Assembly (NCBI GenBank): GCA_964654415.1
Contig: CAZZIP010000005.1
Coordinates: 1-64,000 of the forward strand
From: Methylohalobius sp964654415
Lineage (GTDB): Bacteria; Pseudomonadota; Gammaproteobacteria; Methylococcales; Methylothermaceae
DNA length: 64,000 nt
Direction of reading: 5' to 3'
This document shows positions 51,916 through 61,325 of this stretch, in pieces (position 1 is the stretch's first letter; every line of letters begins with the position of its first letter). The notes beneath the pieces are model-generated. The model was not told the DNA's origin. It made no database searches and saw nothing but the letters and a program-made list of their open reading frames with translations. A program made the translations under genes and the position numbers.

Positions 51916-53862
51916 ATGAAGCAGAAATTCTCTGGTATAGTGGAACGTTTCTGGGAAAGCCTAAAGGATAGCCTCATGCGTAATAAAAAGCCCAAAATCG
52001 AGATCAACAAGCCTGGAAAACTCCCCTTTTGGCAAGATCCCCGTTTTAATTGGGTTGCCTACTTGATCTTGGCGGTGCTGCTGTTGTCGCTTTGGCAAAG
52101 CTATCAGCAAGAAAGCCAAATGGAAATTCCCTACAACCAATTTCTGGAATACGTCGAGCAGGGCCGGGTGGAGAAACTGGTGGTGAGCGAAAAACGTATC
52201 ACCGGCTTGATCAAACCGGAGCCTCCTGAGACCAAACCCAGGCCGTTTGTTACTGTGCCGCTATGGGATGCCCAGTTCGCCGAAAAGCTCAAAAGCCGCA
52301 ATATTGAGTTTGTCGTCCGCCCCGAGACGACCAATTGGCTGGCCTATTTCTTTTTCAGCTGGGTGCTCCCTCTGGCGCTTTTGTTTGCGCTTTGGAACTT
52401 TATGGCCCAGCGCATGGCCGGCGGGCGAAGCTTTCTCTCCCTGGGCAAACGAGCGCGCATCTATGCCGAATCCGAGGTCAAAGTGCGCTTTTCCGATGTG
52501 GCTGGTTGCGAGGAAGCCAAACAGGAACTCATCGAAGTCGTCGAGTTTTTAAAAGACCCCAAGAAAATCCAAAAGCTCGGCGGGCGTCCCCCGAAGGGAG
52601 TGTTGCTCGTCGGACCTCCGGGAACCGGAAAGACGCTTTTGGCGCGCGCGGTGGCCGGAGAGGCGGGGGTGCCGTTCTTCAGCATTACCGGCTCGGAGTT
52701 CGTAGAGATGTTTGTGGGGGTAGGAGCTGCCCGGGTGCGCGACCTGTTCGAGCAGGCCCGGCAAAAGGCCCCGTGCATTATCTTTATCGACGAGATCGAC
52801 GCCATCGGCCGGGCGCGTGGATTTTCCCCGGTCAGCCACGAGGAGCGCGAGCAGACGTTAAATCAACTTCTGGCCGAGATGGACGGCTTTGATCCTTCCT
52901 CCGGCGTGGTGGTGATGGCCGCCACCAACCGGCCCGAAATCTTGGACAAAGCCCTCCTTCGCCCTGGGCGCTTTGACCGCCAAATCGCGATCGATAAGCC
53001 CGACGTTTTAGGGCGCGAGGCGATTCTCAAGATCCACACCAAGGCGAAAAAACTCTGCAGCGATGTGGATTTACACGTGGTCGCCCTAAGAACTCCTGGC
53101 TTTGTCGGCGCAGAGCTGGAAAACGTGTGTAACGAGGCAGCCATCATCGCCGTGCGCAAGGGACACGCCTGCATTGCGATGGAGGATTTCGAAGCCGCCA
53201 TCGACCGTGTGATCGCAGGTCTAGAGCGCAAAACGCGCGCCCTAAATCCCAAGGAAAAAGAGCGCGTGGCCTTCCACGAAGCTGGCCACGCTTTAGTAGC
53301 GGTGGTGGTGCCGACCGGCGAGCCGGTGCACAAGATCTCTATCATCCCGCGCGGCATCGGCGCGTTGGGTTACACCTTGCAGCTTCCGGTGGAGGAAAAG
53401 CTCCTGGCCACCGAGCAGGAGCTGCGCGATCAGCTTGCCATCTTGATGGGCGGGCGGGTGGCTGAGGAGCTCGTCTTTGGCGACATCTCCAGCGGCGCTC
53501 AGAACGACTTAGAGCGCGCCAGCGAGATCGCGCGCAACATGGTCTGTTACCTGGGGATGAGCCATAAGCTTGGGCCGGGCACCTGGGGGCAACGCCAGCA
53601 GTTGGCCTATCTGGAAGGCAGTGTGCAGGAAGTCCGCAATTTTAGCGAAGAGACCGCGCGCGCCATAGACGAAGAAATCAAGCAATTGCTGGCCGAGGCC
53701 CACGACCGGGCAACGACGATTTTGCGCAGCCACCGCCAAGCGCTCGAAGCGCTCGCCCAAGCGCTCAAGGAGAAAGAAATCTTAAGCGGTGAAGAAGTTA
53801 AAGCGCTGCTTGGCAAGTATCAGGTCGGCAAAACCCCTGTGCCCCAGGTCGTGGAGGCCTGA
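51916..53862 (+). CDS. ftsH: ATP-dependent zinc metalloprotease FtsH
   Basis: 648 residues. Two membrane helices (about 47-63 and 143-164) flank a periplasmic domain; then AAA+ with Walker A GPPGTGKT (233-240), Walker B IIFIDEIDAIG, the SRH NRPEILDKALLRPGRFDR, and the zinc protease site VAFHEAGHAL (His454, Glu455, His458). FtsH degrades misfolded membrane proteins and regulators such as sigma-32. The first helix is preceded by about 46 mostly charged residues, far more than in E. coli FtsH. The gene is not next to rlmE, so it may be a second copy. Confidence 0.93.
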   Translation: MKQKFSGIVERFWESLKDSLMRNKKPKIEINKPGKLPFWQDPRFNWVAYLILAVLLLSLWQSYQQESQMEIPYNQFLEYVEQGRVEKLVVSEKRITGLIKPEPPETKPRPFVTVPLWDAQFAEKLKSRNIEFVVRPETTNWLAYFFFSWVLPLALLFALWNFMAQRMAGGRSFLSLGKRARIYAESEVKVRFSDVAGCEEAKQELIEVVEFLKDPKKIQKLGGRPPKGVLLVGPPGTGKTLLARAVAGEAGVPFFSITGSEFVEMFVGVGAARVRDLFEQARQKAPCIIFIDEIDAIGRARGFSPVSHEEREQTLNQLLAEMDGFDPSSGVVVMAATNRPEILDKALLRPGRFDRQIAIDKPDVLGREAILKIHTKAKKLCSDVDLHVVALRTPGFVGAELENVCNEAAIIAVRKGHACIAMEDFEAAIDRVIAGLERKTRALNPKEKERVAFHEAGHALVAVVVPTGEPVHKISIIPRGIGALGYTLQLPVEEKLLATEQELRDQLAILMGGRVAEELVFGDISSGAQNDLERASEIARNMVCYLGMSHKLGPGTWGQRQQLAYLEGSVQEVRNFSEETARAIDEEIKQLLAEAHDRATTILRSHRQALEALAQALKEKEILSGEEVKALLGKYQVGKTPVPQVVEA

Positions 53863-53865
53863 TCG

Positions 53866-54702
53866 ATGCCGACCCTAGAGGACAACAAGCACTTTTGGGA
53901 AAATCAATACGATTGGCAAAGCCTGGGCGAGGAGTGGTCGGCCGATTGGGGGAATTCCTTCATGCAGTGGTACGGCACCCTCCTTCCCAGGATCGCCGCC
54001 TATGTCCCTACCGGAACGATTTTGGAGATCGCCTGTGGCGGCGGGCGCTGGACGCAGTACTTGAAAAACTTATGCCAGCGCCTGGTCGTCGTCGATCTTT
54101 CGCCGCGCTGTATCCAGCTTTGCAAAGCGCGCTTTGCCGCTTGCCGGCACATCGAATACCACGTCAACGATGGCAAGTCCTTGCCCATGATCCAGGATTC
54201 TTCGGTGGACCTCGTATTTAGCTTTGATTCTTTAGTCCACGCCGATGCGCCGGTCATCGAGGCGTATCTTGCAGAGTTGGCGAGGGTGCTCAAAAAAGAC
54301 GGGGTGGTGTTTCTTCACCATTCCAATCTGGGCGAATACGCCAAGCTATATGGCTGGTTAGGCAAAGTGCCGTGGTTGGAAAAGCTGCTGCAAACGCTAA
54401 GGCTCCTGGAAAAAGACCTGCACGGGCGCGATTTCAGCGTGGATGCCGGAAAAGTCGAAGCCTGGGCGAGAAAGCAGGGGCTTGTCTGCATCAGCCAGGA
54501 AATCATAGGCACGGAAAAACTCCTGCTCGATTGTATTTCTACTTTAGTGCGCCAAGATTCTCCTTGGGTCCGAGACAATCGGGTACTGCGCAACAAGGGC
54601 TTTGTCCAGGAAAAGAACAATCTAAAGGCCATTTCTTGGCTGTACCAGCCAGAGAGGGAAAACCGTGCTTGCCCTGCCCAAAGCCGCCTTGCCGCTGGAT
54701 GA
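53866..54702 (+). CDS. Class I SAM-dependent methyltransferase
   Basis: 278 residues. SAM loop TILEIACGGGRWTQYLK and VVVDLSPRCIQLCKARF, then VDLVFSFDSLVHADA as the motif after the third strand. The substrate is not evident. It starts 3 nt after ftsH and may be in its operon. The 3' end (54665-54702) is overlapped by the next reading frame. Confidence 0.75.
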   Translation: MPTLEDNKHFWENQYDWQSLGEEWSADWGNSFMQWYGTLLPRIAAYVPTGTILEIACGGGRWTQYLKNLCQRLVVVDLSPRCIQLCKARFAACRHIEYHVNDGKSLPMIQDSSVDLVFSFDSLVHADAPVIEAYLAELARVLKKDGVVFLHHSNLGEYAKLYGWLGKVPWLEKLLQTLRLLEKDLHGRDFSVDAGKVEAWARKQGLVCISQEIIGTEKLLLDCISTLVRQDSPWVRDNRVLRNKGFVQEKNNLKAISWLYQPERENRACPAQSRLAAG

Positions 54703-55141
54703 GGATGGCTTGTCTTCTGTTTGTGAACGGCTTGGAGTAGGCGCGGTTGAGGTTTGGACGGTGGTTTCGGTTGAAACCAAGGCGGTAGGCTTTCTGCCTG
54801 ACCGCCGCCCGATCATCTTGTTCGAACGCCATGTTTTCAGCCGCAAAACCTTAGGTCGATTCGATGCGCTGTATCCAAACTTAAGCTTTCCTGCGCCCGG
54901 CGGGTATTTAGGCGGCCATAAGTACTCCCTAGGGCCCCTGCCGGACCTTAAGGTGCGCGCAGCGCAGCTGTATCTCACCTACCTTGGGCTTGCGCCCGGG
55001 GCAATCGATGGGCTTTTAGGGCGCTTTACCCGGGCGGCTCTGCGCGAGTTTCAGAAGCGCTGTGGGCTTGCGATCACCGAGGCGGTGGACGAAAAAGTGC
55101 TTTTGGCCTTGCGCCAGGAAGTCGAGAGGCGAGCGGATTGA
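54665..55141 (+). CDS. Shortened N-acetylmuramidase domain joined to a peptidoglycan-binding domain
   Basis: 158 residues. The first 80 residues match the start of an N-acetylmuramidase (DUF3380) domain: AVEVWTVVSVETKAVGFL with the catalytic-type Glu, PIILFERHVFSRKTLGRFD and PAPGGYLGG. The second half of that domain is missing; the chain passes directly to a peptidoglycan-binding repeat (KVRAAQLYLTYLGLAPG and FTRAALREFQKRCGL). Relatives of the full type have about 90 further residues here, so this looks like an internal deletion or a regulatory remnant. GTG start, overlapping the methyltransferase end by 38 bp. Confidence 0.6.
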   Translation: MLALPKAALPLDEDGLSSVCERLGVGAVEVWTVVSVETKAVGFLPDRRPIILFERHVFSRKTLGRFDALYPNLSFPAPGGYLGGHKYSLGPLPDLKVRAAQLYLTYLGLAPGAIDGLLGRFTRAALREFQKRCGLAITEAVDEKVLLALRQEVERRAD

Positions 55142-55193
55142 CGGATTTGGGACTTTTAATTGCGCCTGAAGATTGGCGTTAAGGGGGTATTCT

Positions 55194-55505
55194 ATGCGAA
55201 AAGGCTTGTCGTTCCTGACGATCTTGGGTTTTGCGGCCGGCACCTAGGCGGTGGAAGTCGATCTATCTGGGGCTGGGATGCAGCGCATTGCGCCTAATAT
55301 GGTCCGGCTGCGCAACGTGAATGTACCGGGGTATGGCAACTACTGGGGCGATTTTGTCTGGGACCTGCAAACCAACGCGCTGCGCGTGGTCAACGCCGGT
55401 CCTGACCGACTGCCGCAGTTGACCGTAACGGTGGCGCGCAATTCGGCGCCCAACTTGACCCATGCGCGCATGGAGGAATTTGGCCTGGTTTTGCAGGGGC
55501 TTTAA
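55194..55505 (+). pseudogene. Small exported-protein gene interrupted by an in-frame TAG
   Basis: A ribosome site (AAGGGGG) and the ATG at 55194 begin a signal-peptide-like sequence MRKGLSFLTILGFAAGT, which is ended by TAG at 55245-55247. The same frame then continues without interruption (AVEVDLSGAGMQRIAPNMV and on) to a TAA at 55503-55505, giving a mature part of 85 residues. Without the amber codon this would be a normal small secreted protein of 102 residues cleaved at about the stop site. It is either a recent nonsense mutation, a base-call error (C-to-T or A/C at one position) or read-through. Function unknown. Confidence 0.6.
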
Positions 55506-55511
55506 TTGCAG

Positions 55512-58500
55512 CTAGGGTTGATCTTGCCGGAACGGCTCACTTAGGCCCGGTGCCGGAACGTTGCCGATCTGGTTGCGATACAGCAGGTAGTACACCACCG
55601 GAATCACCAGCAGGGTAAAGGAGGTCGAGGCAAAAATGCCGAAAATGAAGCTCCAGGCCAAACCGGAGAAGATAGGGTCTAGGGTGATGACCGCCGAGCC
55701 AAACATGGCTGCTCCAGCAGTCAGAAAAATGGGTCTAAGGCGAGTGGCTCCGGCCTCGATTAAAGCTTCTTTGAATTCTTTGCCTTGATTCTCAAGGCGC
55801 TGGGTAAAGTCGATCAGGATGATGGAATTGCGCACCACGATACCGGCCAGAGCGATCATGCCGATCATCGCCGTGGCCGTGAAAAACACCGGGTTGGGGT
55901 ACTGTGCGATCGGAGCTTGAAACAGGTTGAGCAGCCAAAACCCTGGCATGATGCCGATGACGGTCAAGGGGATGGCGAGCATGATGATGAGCGGCATCCC
56001 TAGGGAACCTGTCTGTATGACTAAAAGGACGTAAATCATGACAAGCGCGGCGGCAAACGCCAAACCCAGATCGCGGAAAACATCCAAGGTGAGTTTCCAC
56101 TCGCCTTCGCCGCGTAAAGTAAAATCGTAACCTTCGGCCAAAGGAGCTTGTTTGGCCAGTTTGGTCAGGGCTAAAACTGCCTCTACCGGAGTGTGGCCAG
56201 CGAGTTCTGCGGTCACGTAACCGACTGGGCGCAAGTTCTTATGATAGCGCGTGACCGGTTCGCTCGTCTCTTGCCAGTGGCCAAGCTCCCCTAAAGGTAT
56301 TAGCTTGCCGTCTTGGCTGCGGATTGGAAGAGACAAAAGCTCTTTCGTATGGGAACGTACGGAGCGGCTTAGGCGTACTATCACTGGCGCCGGCTGGCGC
56401 TCGGCTTCTGCGTGCAATACGCCTACTGCTTTTCCTCCTAAGGCGGCTGTTACGGTTTCTGCGATTTCCTGGACGCCTAGGCCGTGCAGCGCTGCTTTGG
56501 CTTGCTCTATTTGAAAGACCAAACGGGTTTGGGGTTCATCGACTAAATCATCCACATCCACCAAGATGTCGAGTTGGTCGAAAAGCTGGCGCAGCTTTAA
56601 GGTATTGGCTACCAAATCCTGATAGGCTCCTCCTGCAGGGCCATAGACTTCGGCGACTACGGTGGCCAACACCGGCGGTCCCGGTGGGACTTCGACGATT
56701 TTGACTTTCGCCCTGTGATAGGCGGCGATGCGTTCGATGTCTTTGCGAATTCTTAGGGCGATTTCGTGAGACTGATGGACGCGATGGTGTTTTTCTATCA
56801 GGTTGACGCGAATCTCACCCTGGTGACTGGCCCCGCGCAGGTAATACCGCCGAACCATGCCGTTGAAGTCCATGGGCGAAGCAAGCCCTACGTAAGTTTC
56901 AAAGTCGGTTACTTCGTTTACGGTAGCCAAAAACCTTTCTAAATCCCTCGCTACGGCGTCGGTCTGTTCTAAGCTTGCGCCGCGCGGCAGGTCGATCACT
57001 AGTTGCAGCTCGTTTTTGTTGTCGAAAGGGAGAAGTTTCAAAGGAATGGCAAAAATCGCCAATAAACACGCACCGATGAATAACAAGACAATGCTGCCTA
57101 AAAACAAAACAGTGCGGCCAGAGCTGGCGAGGATCGGGGATAGGATTCGTCGGTACCCGCGCCAGGTGAGGCTGAGGCTTGGGTTATAAGGCTCCTCGCC
57201 AGACCGCGCGTACTCTGCTTTGAGCAGATGGTAACTCGCCCAGGGAGTAATGGTAAAAGCCACCAAAAGCGACAAGAGCATAGCCACCGGCACATTAAAA
57301 GCCATAGGTCCCATATAAGGTCCCATCATGCCGGTGATGAAAAACATGGGCAGAAATGAGACGATCACTGTGAACGTGGCATAAATCGTCGGCGGTCGGA
57401 CCTCATCCACCGCAGCCAAAGCGGCCTCTAGAGGGGGCAGGCGGCGCAGCCTGAAGTGGCGCGCGATGTTTTCCACATCGACGATAGGATCGTCTACCAA
57501 AAGTCCCAACGATAAGATTAAAGCAAACAGGGTGACGCGGTTGATGGTGTAGCCGAACAAAAGGTCGCAGAATAAAGTTACCCCCAAGGTCACAGGAACC
57601 GCGATAGCGACGATCAGGGCCTCGCGGACTCCTAAAGCTAAAGCCAACAGTACGATGACGGTGGCCACAGCCACCAGCAGATGCTCGACCAGCTCGTTGA
57701 CTTTGGCATTGGCCGTTTCGCCATAGTCGCGGGTGACGGTGACTGTGATGTGGGAGGGAATGAGGTTACCGTAAAGCGATTTTACTGTTGCGATCACAGC
57801 GCGAGCGACAGTGACGGCATTGGCTCCACGGCGTTTGGGCACAGCGATGGTAACTGCTGGATGATCGCTTCCGGAAAGCTCAGGACCTAAGATGCGGCGG
57901 CTTTCAGCAAATTGGGGGCCAAAGCCGATGCGGGTGTAGCTTTCGACTTCTGCCGGTCCATCGGAAAGATCGGCCACTTCGCGCAAGTAAACCGGGCGCC
58001 CGCCGAACTGGGCGACGACGGTGTCGGCCGCCTGGGCGAGTGACTGCCAGACCATGCCGGCTTCCAAACGCAGGCGCCGATTGCTTTGGTCGAATTCCCC
58101 AGCCTGCAGGCTAACGTTGGCCCGGATGAGCGCAGCGATTAGTTCCCTGAGATCGATGTGGTAGGCGGCGAGTTTGGCCGGATCGGGATAGATCTGCAGA
58201 GTGCGCCGTTCTCCGCCCACAATCCACAAGCGGCCAGTGTTCTCTACCTGGCCGATTTTGTCGAGTAGTTCCTCGGCGATCCGCCGAAGCTCGTAGGTGC
58301 TGTAAGCCGGATCTGGGGAGGATAAGGTCAGAAGGACGATGGGCACGTCGTCGATTTCGACCGGCTTGACCGTCCAAAAGCGGACAAAAGGCGGGATCAG
58401 GTCTTGATTAGACATCAGCTTGTTCCAAGTCTTCACCAAGCTGTCCTCGCGGTCTTCGCCTACGAAGTAGCGCACGGTGACAATAGCCCGACCCGGTTGA

Positions 58501-58769
58501 GAGGCCGAGTAGACGTATTCCACTCCGGGAATTTCCCAAAGTTTTTGCTCCAGAGGCGCAGCGACTAGCTTTTCCACCTCGTCTACCGAGGCTCCGGGGG
58601 CTTCGACGATCACATCCATCACCGGCACGACGATCTGGGGCTCTTCTTCGCGCGGAGTAAGAAGCAGAGCAATCAGGCTCAAGAGCAGCGAAGCGACCAA
58701 AATCAAAGGCGAGAGCTTAGAGACGATAAACAGCCGGACGATGCGCGCGGTCCAACCGAGTTGTGCCAC
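55512..58769 (-). CDS. RND efflux pump, inner-membrane permease (AcrB superfamily)
   Basis: 1085 residues, 12 membrane helices with two large periplasmic loops. The proton-relay helix reads LGLLVDDPIVDVENIARHF, with the paired Asp residues of RND helix 4. VIVEAPGASVDEVEKLVAAPLEQ near the N terminus is typical. It resembles a subgroup of RND permeases in sulfur and methane oxidisers, but substrate cannot be read out. It begins 1 nt after the adaptor gene and is the last gene of the minus-strand set tolC-adaptor-pump. Confidence 0.9.
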   Translation of the reverse strand: MAQLGWTARIVRLFIVSKLSPLILVASLLLSLIALLLTPREEEPQIVVPVMDVIVEAPGASVDEVEKLVAAPLEQKLWEIPGVEYVYSASQPGRAIVTVRYFVGEDREDSLVKTWNKLMSNQDLIPPFVRFWTVKPVEIDDVPIVLLTLSSPDPAYSTYELRRIAEELLDKIGQVENTGRLWIVGGERRTLQIYPDPAKLAAYHIDLRELIAALIRANVSLQAGEFDQSNRRLRLEAGMVWQSLAQAADTVVAQFGGRPVYLREVADLSDGPAEVESYTRIGFGPQFAESRRILGPELSGSDHPAVTIAVPKRRGANAVTVARAVIATVKSLYGNLIPSHITVTVTRDYGETANAKVNELVEHLLVAVATVIVLLALALGVREALIVAIAVPVTLGVTLFCDLLFGYTINRVTLFALILSLGLLVDDPIVDVENIARHFRLRRLPPLEAALAAVDEVRPPTIYATFTVIVSFLPMFFITGMMGPYMGPMAFNVPVAMLLSLLVAFTITPWASYHLLKAEYARSGEEPYNPSLSLTWRGYRRILSPILASSGRTVLFLGSIVLLFIGACLLAIFAIPLKLLPFDNKNELQLVIDLPRGASLEQTDAVARDLERFLATVNEVTDFETYVGLASPMDFNGMVRRYYLRGASHQGEIRVNLIEKHHRVHQSHEIALRIRKDIERIAAYHRAKVKIVEVPPGPPVLATVVAEVYGPAGGAYQDLVANTLKLRQLFDQLDILVDVDDLVDEPQTRLVFQIEQAKAALHGLGVQEIAETVTAALGGKAVGVLHAEAERQPAPVIVRLSRSVRSHTKELLSLPIRSQDGKLIPLGELGHWQETSEPVTRYHKNLRPVGYVTAELAGHTPVEAVLALTKLAKQAPLAEGYDFTLRGEGEWKLTLDVFRDLGLAFAAALVMIYVLLVIQTGSLGMPLIIMLAIPLTVIGIMPGFWLLNLFQAPIAQYPNPVFFTATAMIGMIALAGIVVRNSIILIDFTQRLENQGKEFKEALIEAGATRLRPIFLTAGAAMFGSAVITLDPIFSGLAWSFIFGIFASTSFTLLVIPVVYYLLYRNQIGNVPAPGLSEPFRQDQP

Positions 58770-58770
58770 C

Positions 58771-59832
58771 TTACCTCCCCTCTGGTACCAGCACTGGATC
58801 CCCGGCTTCTAGGCCGGCTAAGACTTCTACTTTGTCGCCTATGCGGCGGCCGGTACGGATCAGCCGGGTCTGGATCGCTTCTCCTGAGCGTGCCAGAAAG
58901 ACTTCTTCCAGCTGACCGACTTGGCGGATTGCTGCGGCTGGGACAAGCCTTAGGGTTTCCTCGCCGCAGGCTTGTTCGACCCAAGCAAAAGCGCCTGGTA
59001 AGACGCCTGGTTGTGGCGGGAGCACGGCCTTGACCTCCAGGGTGTGGGAGAAAGGATCGGCAGCGGCTGAAATTTCACTGACCTTGACGGCAAAGCGCTT
59101 GCCTGCCGCAGGTATCTCTACGTTCAGCGTAGCGTCTGGGGTAAGAAAATAGCTACACTGTTCGGGGATATGGCTTTTGACTTCCAGTTGGTTGGGATTT
59201 TCCAAGCTCAAGATAGCTTGGCCCGGGATTGCCAGATCTCCTGGGTTCGCCAGGCGCGCACTGACGTTGCCGGAGAACGGAGCAAGCAGGCGGGTCTCAG
59301 CCAATTGGGCTTGCGCGGCTTCGACTTGGTGCAGGGATTCCCGGACGCGGGCGCTGGCAGTACGAAAAGCGGCTTCGGCCTGTTCTAAGTCGCGTTGGGT
59401 AGCCGCGTCTTGGGCGAACAGGCGGCGCATGCGGACAGCGTCAGCGCGGGCGCGAGCGGCTTCGGCGCGAGCGGCGGCCAATTGCGCTTGGGCGGCTTTG
59501 AGCCGGGCGCGGATTTCTTTATCATCCAGGCGGGCTAGCTCTTGGTTTTGCTGGACAAAAGCCCCCAGTTCGACCAAGGTCAAGATTTGACCTGCGATCT
59601 TTGGCGCGATGCGGGCGGTAGCCGTGGCCTGGACGACCCCGGGCCAACGCAGAAAACGCGGTAGTTTCCTTTCCTCCACAGTCACCACAACGCCGGTGGG
59701 TTGGGTATAAGCGATGGGACTGCGTCCTGGGGCAACTTTTCTTGTAAATCCCCCCTGTAGCCAGAGAAATAGCCCAGCTAGGATTAGGATTGCTCCTACG
59801 CTGCTGATGACAAAGCGCCCGGGCAGTTTCAC
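58771..59832 (-). CDS. RND efflux adaptor (membrane fusion protein)
   Basis: 353 residues. N-terminal hydrophobic anchor (SVGAILILAGLFLWLQGG), lipoyl halves (IAPKIAGQILTLVELGAFV and LLAPFSGNVSARLANPGDL), an Ala/Arg-rich coiled-coil hairpin, and a beta-barrel plus membrane-proximal end (VGQLEEVFLARSGEAIQTRLI). Connects the following permease with the TolC protein. Overlaps the tolC gene by 4 bp and precedes the permease directly. Confidence 0.88.
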   Translation of the reverse strand: MKLPGRFVISSVGAILILAGLFLWLQGGFTRKVAPGRSPIAYTQPTGVVVTVEERKLPRFLRWPGVVQATATARIAPKIAGQILTLVELGAFVQQNQELARLDDKEIRARLKAAQAQLAAARAEAARARADAVRMRRLFAQDAATQRDLEQAEAAFRTASARVRESLHQVEAAQAQLAETRLLAPFSGNVSARLANPGDLAIPGQAILSLENPNQLEVKSHIPEQCSYFLTPDATLNVEIPAAGKRFAVKVSEISAAADPFSHTLEVKAVLPPQPGVLPGAFAWVEQACGEETLRLVPAAAIRQVGQLEEVFLARSGEAIQTRLIRTGRRIGDKVEVLAGLEAGDPVLVPEGR

Positions 59833-61181
59833 CGCTGCGACTCCAAAGGAAGAAGACCGGTAGCGCGCTTGAGCTGGGCTTCAGCAGTAAAAGTGGCAAA
59901 GCGGGCAGAAATTTGCTCCAATCGGGCCGCAGAAAGGTCGGTTTCGGCCTCGAGGAATCGAGTTACGCTCGCAGTGCCAGCCCGATATTGAGCAGTCACT
60001 TGGCGCAAGGCAGCTTCAGCTGCCGCTACAGCGCTCTCTGCGACCTTAAGGCGAGCCAATGCCTCGCGCAAGTTCAGCCAGGCTTGGCGGACTTCCTGTT
60101 CTACCGCAAGGCGGGTGTGTTCGGCGGCAGCTTTGGCTTCCTCCAGCCGCTGTCTGGCCTGGCGGATACGAGCCGTGGTGGCACCGCCGCTAAATAGATC
60201 GACTTTCGCCTGCATCCCCATGGTCCAGTTATCGCGCGAAGTGGCAAAACGGGGGTTTTGGCTGTTCATGCCATAGACTACAAAGGCGTCGACCCGCGGC
60301 AGGCGTTCCCCGCTAGCTGCCTGGAGTTCCTTCTCGCGTGCCACCACCTGCGTTTGCACCGCCAACCATTCGGGGCGCCGATCGAAAGCCAGACGTAGCC
60401 AGTCTTCGATCCTACCCTCATTTTCCGGCAGTCTGGCAGATTGGTCGCGAATTTCGATAGGAGTGTCGGTTGGCAGGGCGAGCAGGGTAGCCAAAGCGGT
60501 GCGGGCGGCGGCTTCGGCGTTTTCGGCGCGGATGCGGCTTTTCTGCGCCTGGGCCAGACGCACCTTAAGAGACAACACGTCGGATTCGAGAGCTGTGCCC
60601 TCGCGTAAACGGGCGTGCATCAGTTCCAATTGTTTATCGACGGTGGCTAGGGTCTTGTCGGCTACCTCGATTCGCCGCGGTGCCTCAAGCAGAGCGTAGA
60701 AGGCTTGGCTAGCAGCGGCGGCGAGACGGTTTTGGAGTTCGGCCTGTTGCAGCCGGGCAGCGTCTATCCCCAGTTCGGCCGCCTGACGGGCATACCAATC
60801 CTGGCCGCCGCGAAACAGAGACCAACTGGCACTGATCTCAGGGCGAAAATCCTCGACGAATCCCGGGCGGTTGATGTCCATACCGAAGTCAAAGCGCCGT
60901 TGAGCGACGATCAAGCCGAAAGCGCGGCTGGGATCGTTGGTGTGAGTGTAACTTACGCCGGCGGTAATCTTGGGAAAAAAAGCGGCGTTGACTTCATCGA
61001 GCTTTGCCTGGGCTTGCTCGATTCGGGCTTTGGCCGCCTGAAGCTCTGGATTGCGTACCAAGACCTCGGCGATGACCCGGTCTAAGGTTAAAGGTTCTGA
61101 GGAAAGATCGGCGCCGGTTTCCGTCCCGGCCAGCGCGGACGCTGTAAATACAGCTGCTAGCAGCCACAGGTAAAGTCTCAT
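59829..61181 (-). CDS. TolC-family outer membrane channel
   Basis: 450 residues. Signal peptide LWLLAAVFTASALA, then the double OEP repeat: LTLDRVIAEVLVRNPELQAAK in the first half and TARIRQARQRLEEAKAAAE and VTAQYRAGTASVTRFLEAE in the second. First gene of a complete tripartite pump. It is only distantly related to the TolC at 19333. Downstream adaptor overlaps it by 4 bp. Confidence 0.88.
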   Translation of the reverse strand: MRLYLWLLAAVFTASALAGTETGADLSSEPLTLDRVIAEVLVRNPELQAAKARIEQAQAKLDEVNAAFFPKITAGVSYTHTNDPSRAFGLIVAQRRFDFGMDINRPGFVEDFRPEISASWSLFRGGQDWYARQAAELGIDAARLQQAELQNRLAAAASQAFYALLEAPRRIEVADKTLATVDKQLELMHARLREGTALESDVLSLKVRLAQAQKSRIRAENAEAAARTALATLLALPTDTPIEIRDQSARLPENEGRIEDWLRLAFDRRPEWLAVQTQVVAREKELQAASGERLPRVDAFVVYGMNSQNPRFATSRDNWTMGMQAKVDLFSGGATTARIRQARQRLEEAKAAAEHTRLAVEQEVRQAWLNLREALARLKVAESAVAAAEAALRQVTAQYRAGTASVTRFLEAETDLSAARLEQISARFATFTAEAQLKRATGLLPLESQR

Positions 61182-61325
61182 TTATTTTATTTAGCGGATA
61201 GGCGCCAAGCGTTTCCCCCAAGTGAAAGGGATTGTATTAGAGAATTCCTATGAACTCAAAGCGATTTGCCAGCGTTATTTTCTTCGAGCAGGGGCTGTCG
61301 TGCCCCCTGCGTTGACGACCAGCGG

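Noticed and set aside
61277..61300. Inverted repeat GCAGGGG and its partner as a terminator for the Uma2 gene
   Set aside because: A good GC stem exists but no T-run follows on either strand.
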